From Liquorilactobacillus capillatus DSM 19910 (GTDB taxonomy: Bacteria; Bacillota; Bacilli; Lactobacillales; Lactobacillaceae), in contig NZ_AZEF01000027.1 in the NCBI RefSeq assembly GCF_001434915.1, forward strand, positions 52,577 to 116,576: a stretch of 64,000 nucleotides of DNA, in the 5' to 3' direction. Numbering within the stretch: position 1 is the first letter of the stretch; every line of letters starts with the position of its first letter. The position numbers were made by a program, and so were the translations under genes. Under the pieces are notes generated by a model, which saw only the letters and a list, made by a program, of their open reading frames with translations, searched no databases and was not told where the DNA came from. Shown here in pieces: positions 25,539 to 34,949 of the stretch.

Positions 25539-26024
25539 ATGACTTCTAATTTAATAACAACTATTGAAAAGGACAAATATATAAACGGTTTTAACCGGCA
25601 GGAGGAACTAACTGAACTCGAATTGCCAATAAACAATTTTTATCATGCTTTCAACACCAAAAATTTTAAGTTAATGAAAAAAGTATGGGCTAACGAAGAA
25701 TATATTAGTATGGAGAATCCTGCAGGCGGTATGCGTTTTGGTTGGAACGATCTTGAAAATGTTTATCTGAAAGTCCTAAAAAATACATCAAACATACAAG
25801 CTGGGTTTTTCAATTACAGATTGTATAGAAATCAAAATACTTTCTGGTCTGTCGGCTATGAAAAAGTTATACTGAATCTAGATAGCGAAAAAAGAGTATT
25901 ATTCATTAGAGTTACACGTATCTTCGAATTGTACGACAATTTATGGAAGTTGGTCCATCTCCACGGGTCTTTTGAGGATCCTATCGACTTAGCATTCTAT
26001 CAGAAAGTCACTAAATCAAATTAA
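25539..26024 (+). CDS. NTF2/SnoaL-like fold protein
   Basis: The 161-residue protein has the helix-strand pattern of the SnoaL/DUF4440 family: YHAFNTKNFKLMKKVWANEE, ISMENPAGG, then DLENVYLKVLK and strands ending in WKLVHLHGSF. Members are small hydrolases, isomerases or ligand-binding proteins. No catalytic assignment is possible. The ATG at 25539 has GATGGGG eight bases upstream, a better spacing than the ATG at 25533. Confidence 0.7.
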   Translation: MTSNLITTIEKDKYINGFNRQEELTELELPINNFYHAFNTKNFKLMKKVWANEEYISMENPAGGMRFGWNDLENVYLKVLKNTSNIQAGFFNYRLYRNQNTFWSVGYEKVILNLDSEKRVLFIRVTRIFELYDNLWKLVHLHGSFEDPIDLAFYQKVTKSN

Positions 26025-26076
26025 ATTTAATAAGTTATTTTTAACATTCAAATAAAAAGGGTCTCTGTACCAGAGT

Positions 26077-26108
26077 TAAAAGCCATTAAGCTTTATGTGG
26101 CTTTTTTT
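26077..26108. terminator. Terminator between convergent genes
   Basis: AAAAGCCA / TGGCTTTTTTT with a loop containing TTAAGCTTTATG overlaps the end of the MerR gene. Confidence 0.7.
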
Positions 26109-26488
26109 GTTTCCTTCAGTTCAGCAAGTTCTTGTTCATATATTTTATATTTTTTGTGGATCAAATTAAGTGCCTGCTCAAGCTCCCGTTGTTTTTGAAG
26201 AATATTTATTTCGTGCTCAGCTAAAATCTGTCTTCTTTTCAAAACATTCTTAACATTTTTATGACTCATCAAGTTACCATATTGTTTAAGTGTCGATAAA
26301 GACATTCCCGTCGCCTTGACCTTTATCAAAAATTGGATCCATTCTAAATTTTTCTTAGTATATATCCTTTTTCCTGCGGAATCTCTTGAAACATTTCGGA
26401 TAAGATCTATTTTTTCATAATAACGCAAGGTGTCTTTAGATAGACCCGTGATTTTACTGATATTGCTTATAGAATAAGATGCCTGCAC
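26093..26488 (-). CDS. MerR-family transcriptional regulator
   Basis: The 131-residue protein has a MerR HTH (about residues 5-70: SISNISKITGLSKDTLRYYEKIDLIRNVSRD) followed by a long coiled coil (residues 80-125, RRQILAEHEINILQKQRELEQAL). No cysteine for metal sensing is present, suggesting a multidrug or stress-type MerR. The gene it controls is not evident. Upstream lies a broken PhzF gene on the same strand. Confidence 0.85.
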   Translation of the reverse strand: MQASYSISNISKITGLSKDTLRYYEKIDLIRNVSRDSAGKRIYTKKNLEWIQFLIKVKATGMSLSTLKQYGNLMSHKNVKNVLKRRQILAEHEINILQKQRELEQALNLIHKKYKIYEQELAELKETKKAT

Positions 26489-26636
26489 TTTTATTTTCCC
26501 CCTAAGTATTAATGTTAAAATTACATTGAAATATATCTATCAAGTCTGACATTAGGATAATTATAATTCATGTCTAGTAGAAAAGACAAAGCACTCCTAC
26601 GAGGAAGCCTTGTCTTCATTTTGAAGCAAAAACCAA

Positions 26637-27167
26637 TTATTCAACATTTAGTTTCTTAGTTTCACAATAATATCCTCTACCACCGTAGCACTCACTAATT
26701 TCCTTAATTTTTTCAAGATTAGGTTGTAATGCACTTAGTCTGTTTTCGCTTTTTTTAGGAATTAAAATATCTTTTAACCCAATTGGTGCAATTTGAATTG
26801 GATACTCATCATCCAAAGCCTCAACCTCAAAGCATTTGAAAAATTTTTCTGGTGTAATGAAATCATAGTATACTGGTTTAGTTTGTTCCATAAAGATTTA
26901 ATATTAATAGTAAGAACACCGCTCTTAGTTTCAATCGTATATTGAGATTTAGAAAGTTTCCTTAAATGAAATGCAACAATGCAGCAATGCAGCAAACGAA
27001 CCGATTATAGTGTGACCGCATAAAGCAACTTCATCCCTTGGTGTAAAATACTCAAATCTATAATCAGCTATTTCTGATTTTGCTATAAAGGCTGTTTCTG
27101 CATGATCTAATTGTTTAGCAATTAACTTTTTCTGATCAGTAGTTAATGACTCCTCAAACAATACCAT
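26637..27167 (-). pseudogene. PhzF-family isomerase gene, truncated and frameshifted
   Basis: Three frames together read as PhzF. The first runs from ESLTTDQKKLIAKQLDHAET and includes YRFEYFTPRDEVALCGHTII, matching the substrate-site segment FTPxxEVxLCGHxT. The next has LRKLSKSQYTIETKSGVL, and the third IQIAPIGLKDILIPKKSE. The conserved N-terminal strand (GNPAGV) and the C-terminal part are missing. At least two frameshifts occur near 26900-27000. It is inactive. Confidence 0.75.
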
Positions 27168-27399
27168 TACTTTCTATATTCAGAACGCTACTATAGCATA
27201 GAGAACATTTGTTCACTAGCTGCTCCCAGATTTCTAAAAAAGAGTATGCTGCATTCATAGATAGGATAGTCTGTTCTATAATAGAAATCTTCATTTCAAT
27301 CATCAAACGCTTACAAACAATTGAAAATAATTCTTTATAGACTAAAAATCCTTTTTTTACTTAACCAAAATGGTAAAATTCTTTTGAGGTGAGAATAAT
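27168..27399. other. Short gap, nothing distinct
   Basis: AT-rich sequence upstream of the DeoR gene; no strong dyad or promoter is recognised. Confidence 0.4.
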
Positions 27400-28158
27400 A
27401 TGAATCAAATAAGCAGGGTTTTGCTGATAAAACAAATGTTGAACGAAACGGATAGGGTGACTACAAAATATCTAACGGAGTATTTTAACGTATCTTTTGA
27501 TACTGTTCGTAGGGATATATTGAGGTTGACCTCCACTGGTCAAGCAGTTCGTTTTCACGGTGGGATAATGAGCAATAACTTGAATGATGTCCCGAATTAC
27601 CGTACACGTTCACATATCAAATCTCCAATCAAGTCGAATATGGCCGCTATTGCTGAAAAGATGGTCATACCCAAGCGATTATATTTTATTGGTACATCAA
27701 CTACACTCACATTATTATGTGAACTTCTAAATAAAAAAAACATTACGGTGATTACAAATTCCATCGATAATGCTCTGAGCTTGTCGCAGAATATATTTCC
27801 ACGAGTTGAATTACTTGGAGGACAGTTAGATAAGGGCAATCGTTATACCTACTCACTAGAAACATTGACTCAGTTAGATTATTTCACATTTGATACTATC
27901 TTTGTCGGTACATCGCGGATATGTGCAGAAGGCATTTATGTGGTTGATGAGGATGACGCGTTTATTTTAAAAAAGGCTATTGCACGTTCCAAAAGAATTA
28001 TTGTCATTGCTGAACAATATAAGTTTAATTCAAAACAATCATCACCTTATAAACTAGCTGATTGTTCCGAAGTCGATATCCTCATTACAGATAGTAAACT
28101 ACGCGAATCATATAAACAATGGTTTAAAGAATCTATTAAGATTCAATATGTCAAATGA
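27400..28158 (+). CDS. DeoR-family sugar-phosphate-responsive regulator
   Basis: The 252-residue protein has the DeoR HTH (residues 5-55, RVTTKYLTEYFNVSFDTVRRDILRL) and an effector domain with GTSTTLTLLCELL, VITNSIDNA and VFVGTSRICAEGIYVVDEDDA. The effector domain resembles DeoRC sensing a phosphorylated sugar. It ends overlapping or adjacent to the HAD gene at 28173 and probably forms an operon with it. No catabolic operon is nearby, so its targets are unknown. Confidence 0.87.
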   Translation: MNQISRVLLIKQMLNETDRVTTKYLTEYFNVSFDTVRRDILRLTSTGQAVRFHGGIMSNNLNDVPNYRTRSHIKSPIKSNMAAIAEKMVIPKRLYFIGTSTTLTLLCELLNKKNITVITNSIDNALSLSQNIFPRVELLGGQLDKGNRYTYSLETLTQLDYFTFDTIFVGTSRICAEGIYVVDEDDAFILKKAIARSKRIIVIAEQYKFNSKQSSPYKLADCSEVDILITDSKLRESYKQWFKESIKIQYVK

Positions 28159-28172
28159 GAGAAGGGATAATG

Positions 28173-28973
28173 ATGATCAAACACATTTTTCTTGATATGG
28201 ATAATACTTTGTTAAACTCCCAGGGTAATATTAGCATCCAAACACTTCACTTCTTACAAAAAACGGCATTACCAATTACTCTCGTTTCTGCTAGAGCCCC
28301 AATGGAAATGGATTTTGCTATTAAAGATCTAGCTTTAAGAAACGCTCAAGTTTCCTTTAATGGTGGACTAATTTTTGAAAAAAAACAAAACAAAAAGACC
28401 AGCGTGTTCTCATTACCGCTTGAATGCACGGATACCTATAAACTTCTAAAGCTAGTCACTGTTGATTACCCACAAGTATCCGTTAGTTGGTATACCAGAA
28501 ACACATGGTACGCACGTAAAGTCGATAAAGGCACACTTTATGAATCCGAGCTGACTGGGTTTCAACCGGAGCTATTAGACAACATCAGCGTAGAAGCCTT
28601 AAAAAGCGAGCCAGTTTATAAAATAATGATCATTTCCTTTGCTAATGAAACACTTAAGAACATCGCTGAAAAGATCAATGAATTATCTTTGAATATCTGT
28701 GTCAAGTTCTCTGGTCATAATTATTTAGAGATAACTGGTTCTAATGCAACAAAAAACAATGCAATAGCATACATTCAGGCCAGCCAAAATTTAAAACAAG
28801 AAGAATTAGCAGCTTTTGGGGATGGTCAAAATGATATTGAGATGTTCAAGGCTGTTGGAACTCCAATCGCAATGGAAAATGCGGCAAATAACGTTAAAAA
28901 ATATGCTAAGTTCATTACACTATCCAATGACAGGGATGGAATAGTATATGGGATTAAAAAATATCTTTTGTAA
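28173..28973 (+). CDS. Cof-type HAD phosphatase
   Basis: The 266-residue protein has HAD motif I FLDMDNTLL, motif II SARAP (ITLVSARAPME), and motif III/IV in FGDGQNDIEMFKAVG near residue 220. The C2-type cap lies between. Cof-type phosphatases dephosphorylate sugar phosphates or flavin-type metabolites. AGAAGGG is six bases before the ATG at 28173. Its position behind a DeoR gene suggests sugar-phosphate detoxification. That role is inference. Confidence 0.9.
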   Translation: MIKHIFLDMDNTLLNSQGNISIQTLHFLQKTALPITLVSARAPMEMDFAIKDLALRNAQVSFNGGLIFEKKQNKKTSVFSLPLECTDTYKLLKLVTVDYPQVSVSWYTRNTWYARKVDKGTLYESELTGFQPELLDNISVEALKSEPVYKIMIISFANETLKNIAEKINELSLNICVKFSGHNYLEITGSNATKNNAIAYIQASQNLKQEELAAFGDGQNDIEMFKAVGTPIAMENAANNVKKYAKFITLSNDRDGIVYGIKKYLL

Positions 28974-29295
28974 AACAGCATTTTTAATGCCACAAGGTAA
29001 TTACATCGTAATAATATTTACGAACCTCAAATTCGAACAAATTCACTTTGGTCGGTCAACTGTAACATATTTTGTCCAATCCAAGTAAGTTAGAACAACC
29101 TTCATGAGTATCAAAATAAGACATGGTACACCATGGAATACTTACTTTAACAGTTATGATTATGTGAAAGATATGGAGTTGTAGAGGAGGGTAGTATGCG
29201 TTTAACGCACCCTTGCTAGGACATGTAAACAAGAAAAGAAAAAAGTATGAAAAGATTAATTTAACAAAATTTTAGAAGAATTATGAGTTATAACT
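28974..29295. other. Gap without recognised gene
   Basis: Contains a small palindrome TGCGTTTAACGCA near 29200 and AT-rich flanks. No promoter, terminator or fossil is recognised. Confidence 0.5.
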
Positions 29296-29598
29296 TTATT
29301 TTTGAATTTCTTTTATTTTGCTTCTAAAGTTAAGAAAATACATTGACCATCCCCAAAAAAATTGTGCTGTGAAATAACTATTTATTGGAACAACCAGAGG
29401 GTACAAAAAACATATTATCGCAGCTATGACGAACAGCTTTTTTAATAAGCCTTTACTGATGTTGGGGTGTTTGTTTAAAAATGTAACTAGGTAATCCTCT
29501 AATAAAAAATAAATATAAAATTGAAGGGAAACTAATACAGAAATAACAATAAACACTAGCGGATTTTCAAAAAAATCTTCCAATAATTTGATTTCCAC
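29296..29598 (-). CDS. Small membrane protein of unknown function
   Basis: The 100-residue protein has three hydrophobic stretches (about residues 13-33, 50-72, 77-90) with charged ends and no known motif. A convincing ribosome site is not seen, so its status is uncertain. It sits alone in a decayed region. Confidence 0.45.
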   Translation of the reverse strand: MEIKLLEDFFENPLVFIVISVLVSLQFYIYFLLEDYLVTFLNKHPNISKGLLKKLFVIAAIICFLYPLVVPINSYFTAQFFWGWSMYFLNFRSKIKEIQK

Positions 29599-29792
29599 GA
29601 TAAAACCAACTTTCTCAATATTTAAAATTACAAATTATATATTATGGTAAAACTATTAAGACAACAAGTAAATGTTTTTTTGTTTGACAGGTTTGTAATT
29701 TTTATTACTAAACTAACATTCAAATTAAGACTAAATATTACTAGCTAAACTATATGTTTTGATTAATAATACTTAATAGAAAGAAGGAGAAA

Positions 29793-29888
29793 TATGCAGC
29801 GAAAACAAACTCACCACTTAGTACCATTTGAGTGTGGTCAAATTGATTATTTATGGAACATCGTAGAAATCCACAATCAAGTGAAATA
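29793..29888 (+). pseudogene. Possible IS30-like transposase N-terminal remnant
   Basis: After AAGGAG the frame reads MQRKQTHHLVPFECGQIDYL, recalling the IS30 N-terminal pattern 'HL-x-x-x-ERGQI-x-x-L'. It stops after 31 codons at TAG 29886, with further readings in other frames to about 30040. Resemblance is weak. Confidence 0.35.
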
Positions 29889-30387
29889 GCCCATTGATTA
29901 CACCTTATAACTGGGAATTTATCGCAATATGGTTTCCAGGAGTTTCAGAAGATAACTTGGCTACGCAGCTGTCAAAATAGCGGTATACGAAAGATGTTTA
30001 AACATGTACCACAACAGCAATTAGATAATCTTGTTATTTAGAGGAATTTAGCTGAGTTTTGCCTATTTTCATGAAGAAAATAGGACCTTATTTATATGAA
30101 AGGAACAATCTTTTAGGCTTATAAGTTCTCTATTCATTTTCATGTATTAACTTTCACAACGGACGATTTTTTTACGCAATCTGAGTATCTTAGGGGAGCT
30201 GTACTGCACTCCTGTCATGCTGCAAAAATCAATTATGAAATCGTGGGGAAACACTGATAATTTTCTGCACACCTATGTATTTCCCAGATAGATGAATTAC
30301 ATTAGAAAACAACTAATTATCTTATCAAATATCTGGATAACAAGAATTTTTTTCAATCAAAATGAGAAGAGAGGTCTTTTTTTGTTA
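29889..30387. other. Decayed, gene-free stretch
   Basis: Contains scattered stops in all frames and one hairpin-like segment near 30060-30090 (TGCCTATTTTCATGAAGAAAATAGG). No gene is supported. Confidence 0.5.
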
Positions 30388-30585
30388 ATGGGATTGAATC
30401 ATGATCAATTTTTATTAGTCGAACAAGGTGTTAAAACAATTGAGATTCGCTTAAATGATCCAAAACGCTCACTTTTAAAAATTGATTCATCAATTACGTT
30501 CAAAGATTTAAAAACGCAAAAGGAACTCAGTGTTAGTGTAAATAAAATATATAAATTTAAAACTTTTTTGCATTTTGGTAGATGA
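30388..30585 (+). pseudogene. ASCH-domain protein, C-terminally truncated
   Basis: The 65-residue frame, MGLNHDQFLLVEQGVKTIEI then RLNDPKRSLLKIDSSITF, matches the start of ASCH proteins (the G-x-K-T-I-E-x-R-L motif at about residues 14-22). It stops at TGA 30583 shortly after the third strand, about half the usual length of 110-150. It is likely broken, though a short intact protein cannot be excluded. Confidence 0.6.
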
Positions 30586-31168
30586 ACACGGAAGTAGCCA
30601 TTATACTTCAATGGCTAGATTACTAGATTCAAAAGTTAATCATGGATAGAAAGTGAGAAGGCCATTGGTCCAGTGACCTATACATGCCAGCAATGCTGGG
30701 TGTGAAGTGCGATAACCCAAGTAATTGGAGAGCGAAATACTATAAATTTACTAAAAATCAATTCTCTGATTTACAATGATAAAGGAGTAATTAAAACTAT
30801 AATTATTATCAGAATATAAGTATAAGTAAACTAAGCTCAGTGAAAAGTCAATGCTTTTCAGACTATACAACATTGATGCCATATAAATGATGCATTTATT
30901 ATCGTAATATCTAGAGATCCCCACAAACACCCAATTTAAGAAGGAAGCATGAATTACTGCTAAAGGAAAGTCTAAAAATAAAAGAGAAGAAACAAAAATA
31001 AAAAAGCGTTAAATATTCAAGAAATAATATAAAAGAGACCCGCCTACGCAATTTATCAATAACAGCACAAAAATATTTGTTTTTAATATAAATCACGCCT
31101 TTTAATTATTATTTTTGGCTTTTTATTAAATAAAATAAACGAAATCTAAAGAAAAGAGGTAAGAAATT
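30586..31168. other. Gene-free stretch
   Basis: A short remnant frame (LVDEHGSSHYTSMARLL near 30580-30650), a palindrome CCAGCAATGCTGG at about 30690, and AT-rich sequence. Nothing is assigned. Confidence 0.5.
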
Positions 31169-31693
31169 TTGAAAATTGGTTTTGCAATAGCTAGTACTTT
31201 GCTTGATAAACATGATTTGTTATTCCAGATAATTAAAAGGGTTTCAGGAAAATATGGTCATACTGTTATTGATTTAAACAACAGTGAAAAAGAGACATTA
31301 GACTATATTGACGTTGCTATTTTGGGTGGTACTGCTTTAAATAAAGGTAAAATTGACTATTTTTTAACCGGTTGTAGCTCTGGACTAGGCATGCAAATTG
31401 CTTGTAATGCTATTCCAAATGTCATTTGTGGATACGGCACAAGCTCAATAGAAGCAAATTTATTTTCAAGAATTAATAAGGGAAATGCTTTCTCTTACCC
31501 TTTTGCCTTAAACTGGGGGTGGGCTTCAGAGAAAAAATATGAGAATGTTCTTGAATCCTTGTTTAAAGGATTTACACAATTACCTTATCCAGAGCGTGAT
31601 ACAACTAGAAAACTATCAGCAACTGAAAAGTTAAAACGTCTTAAATCCATATCACAGCTTTCTTTTGATGAATTTACAGAAAAATACAATTAG
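31169..31693 (+). CDS. RpiB/LacA/LacB-family sugar-phosphate isomerase-like protein
   Basis: The 174-residue protein shares the RpiB fold: MKIGFAIAST start, DYFLTGCSSGLGMQIACNAIP around residues 72-93 (the family's phosphate/active-site Cys-rich loop), VICGYGTSSIEANLF, and NAFSYPFALNWGW. It is longer than classical RpiB (about 145-150) and resembles the variant RpiB-like proteins found near PTS loci in lactobacilli. The catalytic residues of ribose isomerisation are not clearly conserved. A decayed relative lies at 22251. The start is TTG, preceded by AGAGGTAAG. Confidence 0.75.
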   Translation: MKIGFAIASTLLDKHDLLFQIIKRVSGKYGHTVIDLNNSEKETLDYIDVAILGGTALNKGKIDYFLTGCSSGLGMQIACNAIPNVICGYGTSSIEANLFSRINKGNAFSYPFALNWGWASEKKYENVLESLFKGFTQLPYPERDTTRKLSATEKLKRLKSISQLSFDEFTEKYN

Positions 31694-32167
31694 TTGATAC
31701 CACATAAATGGCAAGCCTATAACGAGATATATTGATTCAAGAAAAAATTTCAAAGAAGAAAACCTGAATTATTACCAAAAAAGTTTTAGATGATAAATGG
31801 TCATACAAATGATCGCTGAGATATTCAAAGAACCAAAATCGAGTTTTAATACGGATTTATGACCGGCTTTAATGCACTATAATAATTTCTAGTATTATTT
31901 ATATTATCAGTATAAACATCGCCACAGAAGCCACAATAAACAAATAAACAGTAGAGTAGAATAGATACTCAAGCGAAGAGAACACCTAAATTAAAAGCCA
32001 AACAGAATTTTAGCAAGTTATATCTTTTTTTACTGATCGAAAAATAAGGTAACAATAATATTACTCATAAGTAATTACAATTGGTGAATTGATATTTAAT
32101 ATATTATATACTATTGTTTTATAAAAATAGGTCGACCATAGCTTTGATTTGTTAAGGGGGAATTTAG
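31694..32167. other. Gene-free stretch
   Basis: AT-rich, with stops in all frames. No hairpin with a T-run or promoter stands out. Confidence 0.5.
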
Positions 32168-32623
32168 TTGATTAAGAGAATTGACGTTATTACCGAAAAT
32201 GAATTAAATCAAATTATGAAAATCTGGCTTAATTGCAACATAGATGCCCATAACTTTATTTCAGAAAAATATTGGCAAGATAATTATGACTATGTAAAAG
32301 ATATTTTACCGTCTGCAGAATTATTTGCATATTATAAAAACAATGTAATAATTGGCTTTTTAGGGCTAACAGACAACTATATTGCTGGTATATTCATCAA
32401 CAAAGAATTTTGTTCACTAAGTATAGGGACAAAATTATTAGATACTATAAAAAAGAAAAGATCTATTTTGAATTTATCCGTATACGAAAAAAACAAAAGA
32501 GCAATTAACTTTTATTTAAAAAATGGTTTTTTAATTAAGGATAAAGCTATTGATACTTCCACGGATGAACTGGAATATCAAATGCAATGGAATAAACAGA
32601 CTGTTAACCTAAGGAAAGGTTGA
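32168..32623 (+). CDS. GNAT-family N-acetyltransferase
   Basis: The 151-residue protein has the acetyltransferase layout: IWLNCNIDAHNFI near residues 19-31, the internal strand VIIGFLGL, a CoA loop around CSLSIGTKLLDTI, and the C-terminal NKRAINFYLKNGF. It resembles the YjaB/YiaC type. The start is TTG after AAGGGGG. It is an isolated gene in a decayed region. Confidence 0.78.
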   Translation: MIKRIDVITENELNQIMKIWLNCNIDAHNFISEKYWQDNYDYVKDILPSAELFAYYKNNVIIGFLGLTDNYIAGIFINKEFCSLSIGTKLLDTIKKKRSILNLSVYEKNKRAINFYLKNGFLIKDKAIDTSTDELEYQMQWNKQTVNLRKG

Positions 32624-33649
32624 AGCGGGGCTAAAAAAATGTGTCTTTTTATAATAAAAATCATAGTTGTTATTTCTACCGCCTAAATATTTTAAAAAGA
32701 TATGCATTGAAAAACGGTTCCATAGAATTATGACAAAAGTAGGGTGGCTATTACAAATTGACTACATAAAAACGTTCTAAACGTCAAAAGTCAATGTAAT
32801 TACTTGAGATGAGTGATAAGAAATGATATTGTTCAATTATTCACATTTAATAATGAATTTAAATTTCAAATCATGTCATATTTTGCATATCTATATAGTC
32901 TCTGAGAAACTTGGATCTAGCTAAAACGCTAATCGAACGACACTACGTAAGTATTTTCCAAAGAAATTACACTTTGAACACGTTACAAATGATGATTCAA
33001 GCTGTGCTTTGCCTAAAATCTGTTTAAGGAATATTGAAAGCACTTCAAAACGTTGATTTTAAGCAATTTTCAATAGCAAGCCTTAATTATTTTGAAAATA
33101 CACGATTATTACTAATTAACGTAGTTTAAGTAAAAATCAGCTGTAAATCAATAAAAAATCACTGAATAAACCAATAAAATGACTAAATTAAACTTGAAAA
33201 TCAAAATTAGCCACAAAAATTTTACCAGCGATTTGAATAAATTTTGCCGGTCATAAATCTATGTGATTGATTTTTTTGGAACTTTTTATAATTTTTTGAA
33301 TTTATTTTTCTTTTTGAAAATTATTTTTATGGCTTAAAAACATTGCTTTAACAAGCTTTTAAAGACCTAAATAAGTAGTTAAACAACATGAAGAGAGGTA
33401 ACTGGACTTGATATGCCTCTTTAATTTCTTATTTTAGCTAGTTTACATAATATATATTATCGAAAGTAGTATTGAAAGCAAAATTAGGTCCTGGTCTTAT
33501 ATTTTAAACAAGTTTAATCATTATTAGCTTGATTACTTATGCTTTAGGTTAACTCATGCTACTTTGGTTCTTAAAATTAACCAAAATAAAAAAGCAGCTG
33601 CTTTTTTATCCATAACAACTGCTTTTTCTAGTGACTTGATAGCTAAGTC
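32624..33649. other. Long AT-rich gene-free region
   Basis: About 1 kb without any frame I would support. It holds the 19-base repeat (32819-32837), homopolymer-rich stretches near 33270-33330, and near its end the lepB terminator (33588-33628). Some phrases look like coding debris, but none can be assigned. Confidence 0.55.
33588..33628 (-). terminator. lepB terminator
   Basis: On the minus strand AAAAAGCAG / CTGCTTTTTT form a stem closing a loop that itself contains the repeat AAAAAAGCAG. Confidence 0.8.
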
Positions 33650-34246
33650 TTACTTTTGTCCATATGAGTTAATTACATCACTTTGATCATTCCAGAAAAC
33701 AACTTTAACAACTCCATCGATCTTACCCTTAGGCACAAAACCGTAATAACGACTATCATTTGAATTTCTACGATTATCTCCAAGTACGAAATATTTACCT
33801 GCTGGTACTGTAAAGGTCTTGCCTGTCCCCAAAGTTACACCAGGAGCCTTAGCTAGCTCTGAGCTTAACATTAATGTACCTTCGCGTCGCTGTGAATTTG
33901 TAATATAACTTTGCGACTGTTTCTTTCCATTCACGAAAACACTACCATCGTTACGATATTCAATCTTGTCCCCTGGCATCCCAATGACACGCTTCACGTA
34001 TTTGGTATCATTAGTAATAGAAGGAGAACTCTTATCGACCCCATGAGCGTTGAAGACGATTACGGTGTTATGCTTAATCTTAGCTTGCCGCAGCATCATA
34101 ACCCGTTCATTATTTTGCAGATTAGGATACATTGATGTTCCATCAACCTTAACTAGCGAAAATAAAAATTGCTTTACAAGTAATGCTATTACCAAACCAA
34201 TTATTACTGGAAGAATCCAACTCATTATTTCCTTAAAAACTTTCAT
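33650..34246 (-). CDS. lepB: Signal peptidase I
   Basis: The 198-residue membrane protease has one N-terminal helix (residues 10-30) and the catalytic serine in GTSMYP (Ser38), the lysine in KRVIGMPGD (about residue 85), then the family box GDNRRNSNDSR. It cleaves leader peptides of exported proteins at the outer membrane face. AAGGAG precedes the ATG. A second paralogue sits at 52544. Confidence 0.93.
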   Translation of the reverse strand: MKVFKEIMSWILPVIIGLVIALLVKQFLFSLVKVDGTSMYPNLQNNERVMMLRQAKIKHNTVIVFNAHGVDKSSPSITNDTKYVKRVIGMPGDKIEYRNDGSVFVNGKKQSQSYITNSQRREGTLMLSSELAKAPGVTLGTGKTFTVPAGKYFVLGDNRRNSNDSRYYGFVPKGKIDGVVKVVFWNDQSDVINSYGQK

Positions 34247-34367
34247 TTTTTCTCCTTTAAGTCAAAATTTAAACTCATTTTTTTCTTAAACCTAATATAC
34301 CACTAGAATCGACTTGATATCAATAACGCCCGCTTATAAGATACGCAAGTACACTCAGCTGTATAAT

Positions 34368-34772
34368 CTAAAAAATATCAAATTTAACTTTATCGTCGCA
34401 ACTGTCTTTACTTAGTATATAGAGATAGATAAAAAAGATACTACACGTCAATAACTCGTAAAATAAGAACCAAGTATTACTTTCATATAGAAAAGGCATA
34501 AGTATACTTATCATATTCATCGTTATGCGTAATATAAAGTAAGGTTGTCCAAAAAAGAATAAATTACTTATGAGTGCCAAAAGACCTGTTAAAATCAAGA
34601 GAATCGTCACCACAACAATTAACGGCATAATAGCAGTATTTACTAACTTAGTAATACTTTGCGTTGTATATCCCTGTTGCTGGTACAACTTGATCAACAT
34701 CTTAAAACATAGATCTTTAAGAACATAGATCATGCTCAATATTCCTACCAACATGTTTAAAAGTTTATTCAA
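34368..34772 (-). CDS. Membrane protein of unknown function
   Basis: The 134-residue protein has three to four hydrophobic helices (about residues 5-25, 45-70, 75-95, 100-120), and its tail carries SKDSCDDKVKFD. No family is recognised. GAGGGATGAG lies upstream of the ATG at 34772. It lies between lepB and a TIM-barrel gene on the same strand. Confidence 0.6.
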   Translation of the reverse strand: MNKLLNMLVGILSMIYVLKDLCFKMLIKLYQQQGYTTQSITKLVNTAIMPLIVVVTILLILTGLLALISNLFFFGQPYFILRITMNMISILMPFLYESNTWFLFYELLTCSIFFIYLYILSKDSCDDKVKFDIF

Positions 34773-34949
34773 AGTATCTCATCCCTCACACTCACTATTC
34801 TTTAAATAACATTGCAATCTCATTTTTCTATAATTACACTTACTCCGAAAGTAATTGTAACGCACTGTTTACTCTAGTAATAGCTGAATTAGGTTTCAAT
34901 AAGACTTTTTAAATTAATTTTAAAATGTTGCTGTTCATTAGCTGTGCCT

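Noticed and set aside
30911-31096. 61-codon minus-strand frame
   Set aside because: Low-complexity Phe/Leu-rich translation of AT-rich DNA without a ribosome site.
32624-33649. CRISPR array or replication origin in the AT-rich gap
   Set aside because: No regularly spaced repeats and no DnaA-box cluster were seen.
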